From JACVRM01 sp046262315 (GTDB lineage Bacteria; Actinomycetota; Thermoleophilia; Gaiellales; Gaiellaceae): a stretch of DNA of 34,874 nucleotides. The stretch lies in contig JBHEMZ010000100.1 in NCBI GenBank assembly GCA_046262315.1, positions 1-34,874 of the forward strand, given 5' to 3'. The position numbers were made by a program, and so were the translations under genes. The first letter of the stretch is position 1. Each line of letters begins with the position of its first letter. The notes under the pieces were generated by a model that did no database searches, was not told where the DNA came from, and saw nothing but the letters and a program-made list of their open reading frames with translations. Of this stretch, positions 31,211-34,874 are shown in pieces.

Positions 31211-32171
31211 GACCCGGCTGCGCCTCGGCGCACCGGAACCCTCCCCTGCGGCGACCGAGCGGGCACGCGCCACGGTGCTTCGCCCCCGCCGCCGTGTTCG
31301 ACGCCGCGTGTTGCTCGCGGCCGCTGCGCTCGTTGCCGCACTGGCCGCCGCTCCGGCGCTGGCGCTGACGATCGGCCTCGACGGCGAGCTTCCCGCGGCA
31401 ACGTGGACGTGGGAGGGCGTCCCCGGTCGGGCGACGCCCGAGAACGGACTCGTGCGCCTCGTCGCCGAGAAGTCGCGGATCGATCCCGGCTCCGTTCGCG
31501 AGTTGGTGCGCGCCGACGACCCTGCGGGCTCGCGCCTCCTCGCAGCCTCGCGCGCAGGGTCGGTTTGCCTCGCGGCGGGAGGCAGAGGGGTACTCGGTGA
31601 GTTCCGCTGTCTGGACGAGCTCCTGGCGCCTCGCCTCGTGGCCGGTCGCGAGCCGGCGCTCCTCCATTACGAGTCCGGCGGAGGCGACAGGCCTACGCGC
31701 GCGACGTGGAGCACGATCGTCGGCGTGGCGCGCTCGGACGTGCGGCGGGTGGTGGTACGGCTCGCCGACGGCTCCGAGCGCGAGCTGCCGCTGAACGCGT
31801 GGCGCGGCTTCGCGTACGCGGGTGCCGGGAAGGAACGCTTCCCGGTGGCGCTGCTCGCGTACACGGAGCGCCGCCACCTGTTCGGCACCGACGAGGTCCG
31901 GCTCGAGGAGGTGCTGCTGGAACGCCATAACGTCCCGGTGCGGGGCCCGCTCTGCGGCGGTGCGGCCGGTCCCTGTAACCCTGAGCTGCGCCGGCTCGAC
32001 GACCTGGCAGGTGGGAAACGGGACCCTGATCGGACGCGCACGGGCACCTGCGACGTATATCTAGCCGCCGACCAGTTCCTCGAAAGCGGGCTCGTTCCGG
32101 ATCGGATCGAAGTCGGAGTCCCCCTTCGCCATGTCGCGACAGCCCTCCCACATGTCGATCGCCCGGCGTAA
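31194..32171 (+). CDS. Putative membrane regulator of the second ECF sigma factor
   Basis: ATG 31194 overlaps the sigma gene by 17 bp. The protein has a short cytoplasmic N-terminus (MSLDLETRLRLGAPEPSPAA), a basic stop-transfer stretch, one TM segment (VLLAAAALVAALAAAPALALT), and a large extracytoplasmic domain with blocks such as TWEGVPGRATPENGLVRLVAEKS and LEEVLLERHNVPVRGPLCGG. I see no zinc anti-sigma motif; the role is inferred from position. The frame runs 111 bp into the convergent GFA-TPR gene, and that tail is probably spurious. The real end may be near 32050, after a small frameshift or lost stop. Confidence 0.75.
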   Translation: MSLDLETRLRLGAPEPSPAATERARATVLRPRRRVRRRVLLAAAALVAALAAAPALALTIGLDGELPAATWTWEGVPGRATPENGLVRLVAEKSRIDPGSVRELVRADDPAGSRLLAASRAGSVCLAAGGRGVLGEFRCLDELLAPRLVAGREPALLHYESGGGDRPTRATWSTIVGVARSDVRRVVVRLADGSERELPLNAWRGFAYAGAGKERFPVALLAYTERRHLFGTDEVRLEEVLLERHNVPVRGPLCGGAAGPCNPELRRLDDLAGGKRDPDRTRTGTCDVYLAADQFLESGLVPDRIEVGVPLRHVATALPHVDRPA

Positions 32172-32738
32172 GTGCTCGATGGCGTCGGCTGTCCGGCCCG
32201 CGAGGCTCTCGCAGCACGCCACGTTGTAGTAGAGGTACCCCTGCTCGGGGCGGGCCTCGATGAGCTCGCGGCCCGTGTCCGCCGCCTCCGCGTACCTGCC
32301 GGCATCGTAGAGAGGTCGCACCGAGTCCCACAACTCGGGGGCGTAACGCTCGATCGAGTCGGGCAGCCCCACCCAGTGATGACGGCGAGAGTCGTAGCCC
32401 GACTCTGTCGGCGGCGGGAACGACGGGTCGGCGAACGAGCCGACCGAGACGACGATCAGGTCTGGCTCCGTCGGTTCCGTGTAGAAGACCTGCGACCCGC
32501 AGTCAGGGCAGAAATGGAAGACATGCTCCTTTCTGTCCGCCTCGTCCGAGATTCGCGCGAAGTCGCTGAAGCGACCGACGACCTGCACTTGATCCGCTTT
32601 AAACGCCGCCTGCATGCCGAAGGCGCTTCCGGTCCGACGTTGACAGGCAAGACAGTTACAGATGGAGACGGCAAACGGATCGCCCGCGACTTCGAGACGA
32701 AGTTGCCCGCAGTGACAGGCGGCACCTCGGGTGGCCAT
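32061..32738 (-). CDS. GFA-domain protein with C-terminal TPR module
   Basis: The 225-residue protein opens with a GFA (glutathione-dependent formaldehyde-activating enzyme/CENP-V-like) zinc fold: Cys8-His9-Cys10-Gly, CNCLAC (Cys27, Cys29, Cys32), TGSAFGMQAAF, and HFCPDCGSQVFYTEP (Cys77, Cys80). Residues about 140-225 form a TPR-like helical unit (LYDAGRYAEAADTGRELIE, YNVACCESLAGRTADAI, DSDFDPIRNEPAFEEL). The same tail occurs in the cupin protein at 33468. GFA proteins bind zinc and often act on small thiol-aldehyde adducts; the activity is not proven here. It starts 11 bp past the stop of the decayed RibD-like gene on the same strand, suggesting a former operon. Confidence 0.88.
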   Translation of the reverse strand: MATRGAACHCGQLRLEVAGDPFAVSICNCLACQRRTGSAFGMQAAFKADQVQVVGRFSDFARISDEADRKEHVFHFCPDCGSQVFYTEPTEPDLIVVSVGSFADPSFPPPTESGYDSRRHHWVGLPDSIERYAPELWDSVRPLYDAGRYAEAADTGRELIEARPEQGYLYYNVACCESLAGRTADAIEHLRRAIDMWEGCRDMAKGDSDFDPIRNEPAFEELVGG

Positions 32739-32749
32739 CGCCGCGGAAC

Positions 32750-33285
32750 CTACCCCTCGGCAACCGGCCGGTAGGTGCACACGTGCACGCCCGTGCCGCT
32801 GGTGACCGTGGAGACGAGCTCGAGCGTGCGCAGCGCGCCGTCGTCGGGGAAGATCGTCTTGCCGCTGCCGAGGATAACCGGCTCGATCATGAGCCGGAGC
32901 TCGTCGATCAGGCCCTCGCGCAGCAGGGTGCGCACGAGCGTGGGGCTCCCCATGACCAACAAGTCGCCGCCCTCGGTCTCGTGCAGCTCCCGGATGCGGG
33001 CGACGGCCGGGTCGCCAGGAATGCGCGTGGTGTTGTCCCACGTCAGTTCGTCGTCGCCCAGCGTCGCGGACACGACGTACTTCGGGATGGCGTTCTATCT
33101 GGTCGGCGAACGGGTCGCCGGCTCGCTCGGGCCACGCCGCGGCCATCGTCTGCCACGTGCGGCGCCCGAACAGCAGCGCCTCGGTTTCGGTCATCGCGTC
33201 GTCGTTGGCTCCGCCCACCACCTCCGGATCGAAGAACGGCTGCGACCAGCCGCCGTGCGCGAAGCCACCGTCGGTGCCCCTCGTC
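32750..33285 (-). pseudogene. Dihydrofolate reductase/RibD-C-like gene, truncated and frameshifted
   Basis: The C-terminal part reads cleanly. It contains SATLGDDELTWDNTTRIPGD, DLLVMGSPTLVRTLLREGL, IDELRLMIEPVILGSGKTIF and STVTSGTGVHVCTYRP, a DHFR/RibD C-terminal fold. The earlier part lies in another frame (GTDGGFAHGGWSQPFF, TEALLFGRRTWQTMAAAW, ERAGDPFADQ). One extra A near 33100 explains the shift (CAGATAGAACGCC against an expected CAGATGAACGCC). The family's N-terminal strand with the SLDG-like NADPH-binding turn is missing, because sequence before GTDGG is unlike it in all frames. It is thus broken twice. The start of the span is approximate. Confidence 0.75.
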
Positions 33286-33467
33286 CGAATCGCGCCGGAT
33301 CGCTGGCGCGGGACCGTGCGGTTCCGGAGAACCGCCGTTGGCGCGTAGTCGTCCCGAACGGCGCGCCAGTCGGCGTCGTCATTCCTGCTGGCGTCGCGCG
33401 GCTCAGGCTCGCTGTCACTAGGCTCGTCGAGATCGCGGCGAGCGACGACGACGTGAAGGGGGGTCTT

Positions 33468-34112
33468 ATGAGTGGTTACGCGGTCGCGCACCTCGACGAG
33501 ATCGACGAGTCGGAGGACGGGCGCTGTCCCTGGCGACCCGTCCGGCACCACCTGGGCATCACGGCCTTCGGTGTCAACGCGTGGACGGCCCGTGACGCGG
33601 GCGACCGGATCATCAACGAGCACGACGAGTCGGAGCCGGACTCGAACGAGGAGCTGTACCTCGTTCTGCGGGGACGTGCCGTGTTCGAACTCGACGGCGA
33701 CCGGGTGGTCGCGCCCGCCGGCACGCTCGTCTTCGCCCGTCCCGGTGTGAAGCGAACGGCGTTCGCCGAGGAGCCCGAGACGACGATCATCGCGCTCGGC
33801 GGCACCCCGGGAAAGGCGTACGAGCCCCACGGCTGGGAACTCTGGGCGCCGCTCAACCCCCTCTACCAGGCGGGCGAGTACGCCGAGGTGGCTGACCGCG
33901 GACGCGTCCTCGTCGAGGCTCATCCGCAGTACGCCGACTTGTTCTACAACGTCGCCTGCTGCGAGAGCCTCGCCGGCCGGACGACTGATGCGATCGACCA
34001 CCTCCGACACTCGATCGAGATGTCGGAGCGGTTTCGCGCGTACGCAAAGGACGATTCGGACTTCGATCCGATCCGCGGCGAGCCCGCCTTCAAGGAACTG
34101 ATCGGCCGCTAG
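33468..34112 (+). CDS. Cupin-domain protein with C-terminal TPR module
   Basis: The 214-residue protein has a cupin barrel at about 25-118: ITAFGVNAWTARDAGDRII, the metal-ligand-like NEHDE, EELYLVLRGRAVFELDGD, APAGTLVFARPGVKRTAF. The TPR-like tail (about 131-214) is shared with the GFA protein on the other strand, including YNVACCESLAGRTTDAI and DSDFDPIRGEPAFKEL. By hand count about 57 of 84 aligned residues are identical. ATG 33468 follows AAGGGGGG. The cupin may bind a metal and a small substrate; no reaction is assigned. It is convergent with the Sec-peroxiredoxin gene, 20 bp apart. Confidence 0.88.
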   Translation: MSGYAVAHLDEIDESEDGRCPWRPVRHHLGITAFGVNAWTARDAGDRIINEHDESEPDSNEELYLVLRGRAVFELDGDRVVAPAGTLVFARPGVKRTAFAEEPETTIIALGGTPGKAYEPHGWELWAPLNPLYQAGEYAEVADRGRVLVEAHPQYADLFYNVACCESLAGRTTDAIDHLRHSIEMSERFRAYAKDDSDFDPIRGEPAFKELIGR

Positions 34113-34132
34113 ACATCGCTCGCCTGCCCCCG

Positions 34133-34591
34133 CTACAAGGCCCGCGCAGCAGCGAGCAGAACGTCAAAGTCCGGTAGCTCGCTCGACTCGTACCGCCATG
34201 CGCCTCGGATCGTGGCGCTCTCGTCGATCAGGAATGCCGACCGCTCGGCCACGTCGTGCATACCGCGGTACGTGTGTGCGATCCCGAACCCGCGGACGGC
34301 CTCCGCGTTCCAGTCGGAGAGCAGCGGGAAGTCGAGCTCGAGTACCTGCTGCCACGCGATGTGTGTCCACGGTGAATCGCGCGAGACTCCGAACCGCCGC
34401 ACTCCCGCCTCGTCGAATCCCTTGCCCCTGTCACGCAGGAGCTCCATCTCGGTCGTTCAAGTAGACGACCAGTCGAAGAGGTAGAAGACGAGCAGCAGCG
34501 GCTGCTCGTGCGCGAGTGTGCGCAGGTCGACCGGCGCGCGCGGCCCCATCCAGACCTGCGCGTCCGGGATCCGCTCCCCGACCTCCAACAC
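34133..34591 (-). CDS. Selenocysteine-containing peroxiredoxin (AhpC/TSA-like), in-frame TGA at codon 45
   Basis: From GTG 34591 the frame reads MLEVGERIPDAQVWMG, then PLLLVFYLFDWSST, then TGA (34457-34459), then TTEMELLRDRG and GVRRFGVSRDSPWTHIAW, LDFPLLSDWNAEAVRGFGI, ERSAFLIDESATIRGAW. Normal peroxiredoxins have FYPxDFTxxCTxE, so the TGA sits exactly at the peroxidatic Cys (residue 45, the usual position). A SECIS-like hairpin follows. The protein of 152 residues should reduce peroxides in the cytoplasm, with Sec as the attacking residue. Decoding needs SelB and tRNA-Sec, not in this window. Without Sec it would be a nonsense-broken gene; Cys codons TGC/TGT are one base from TGA. The N-terminus is the first plausible start. 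Confidence 0.85.
34424..34442 (-). promoter_or_regulatory. Bacterial SECIS-like hairpin after the TGA
   Basis: Counting from the base after TGA, bases 15-21 (GCTCCTG) pair with 27-33 (CAGGGGC), seven pairs with one G-T, around loop CGTGA. The loop begins 22 bases after the TGA and has G as its second base. These values fit the bacterial SECIS consensus as I recall it (loop 16-37 bases from UGA, a G among the first two loop bases). Confidence 0.75.
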
Positions 34592-34807
34592 GGCGCGAGC
34601 CTACCGTCGCAGGAGGAGTAGGACGGTGCTGGAAGTGCTGGACTAGGAGCCACGCTTGTTCCAGTTGCCCTAGCTTCGAGCAAGCGTAGTCGCCATGCCC
34701 TACCCCGCCTAGATCTGTTGCCTACACACCTGCGAGACGACTGATCGCGTCCGGGCCTCCGGCGAGCCTTGTGGTCGACCAAGACCCAGCTCGCACAGGA
34801 GGCCCAG

Positions 34808-34874
34808 ATGCATGATCGAGTGTGCCCGCCCCGGCGGATGCGTTTCTCCTTTGAGTCGCGTTGCCGGCTCGTGT
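34808..34874 (+). CDS. Start of an unidentified gene, perhaps an IS transposase
   Basis: ATG 34808 is preceded by AGGAGG (34797-34802) at a good spacing, and the frame stays open to the window edge. The visible residues are MHDRVCPPRRMRFSFESRCR and LV. This resembles the N-termini of some actinobacterial IS481/IS3-like transposases as I recall them, where a basic start precedes an HTH, but 22 residues cannot prove it. A TGTTGCCTACACACC-like stretch at 34716 could be an IS left end. The gap 34592-34807 shows no other gene. Confidence 0.45.
   Translation, partial: MHDRVCPPRRMRFSFESRCRLV

Noticed and set aside
1..34874. CRISPR arrays, rRNA operons or an intact prophage
   Set aside because: I saw no spaced repeat array, no rRNA sequence and no phage structural genes.

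Overview
The window is a very GC-rich chromosomal segment with GTG, TTG and probably one CTG start codon. Its five scattered tRNA genes carry no encoded CCA. The gene styles (M32 carboxypeptidase, YbdK-type glutamate-cysteine ligase, caa3_CtaG membrane protein, multi-GAF histidine kinase, ECF sigma factors paired with envelope proteins) suggest a high-GC actinobacterium, most likely of the Thermoleophilia (Gaiellales or Solirubrobacterales). That placement is my inference from protein style and was not tested by a search.

Layout. 1-4500 holds a truncated response regulator, two tRNAs, a HAD phosphatase, an M32 carboxypeptidase, an SRPBCC protein and an 81-bp two-copy repeat beside a third tRNA. 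4500-9760 holds a secreted CAP-domain protein, an AI-2E-type membrane protein, a broken HTH gene, tRNA-Gly, a CtaG-like protein, a hairpin-dense gene-free stretch, tRNA-Pro and an EamA transporter. 9760-14000 is a two-component unit whose five-GAF kinase has Gln where the phosphoacceptor His should be. 14036-19808 holds ispH, a transposase remnant, a frameshifted DUF4173-like membrane gene and ileS. 19931-25334 holds thioredoxin, a diacylglycerol-kinase-like protein, NUDIX, a lone cNMP-binding domain, a glutaredoxin-like gene with an amber codon, a serine hydrolase, RidA and YbdK. 25331-32171 is an envelope block. Two ECF sigma genes, each overlapped by its own putative anti-sigma or sensor gene, bracket a beta-propeller protein and a two-domain peptidoglycan hydrolase. 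32061-34874 holds GFA and cupin proteins that share one C-terminal TPR module, a decayed RibD/DHFR-like gene, a peroxiredoxin with in-frame TGA, and the start of a possible transposase.

Highlights. The clearest non-standard signal is the peroxiredoxin at 34133-34591. An in-frame TGA occupies the peroxidatic-cysteine position (codon 45) and is followed by a bacterial SECIS-like hairpin, so this is very probably a selenoprotein that ordinary gene calling would truncate. Other notable items are the His-less histidine kinase, the murein endopeptidase-carboxypeptidase fusion, the shared TPR tails, the hairpin-rich region at 8332-8597, and four convergent gene pairs whose stop codons share one CTAG. 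Several accessory genes are broken while very long core genes (ileS, the 3.7-kb kinase) are intact, which favours real gene decay over uniformly poor sequence.
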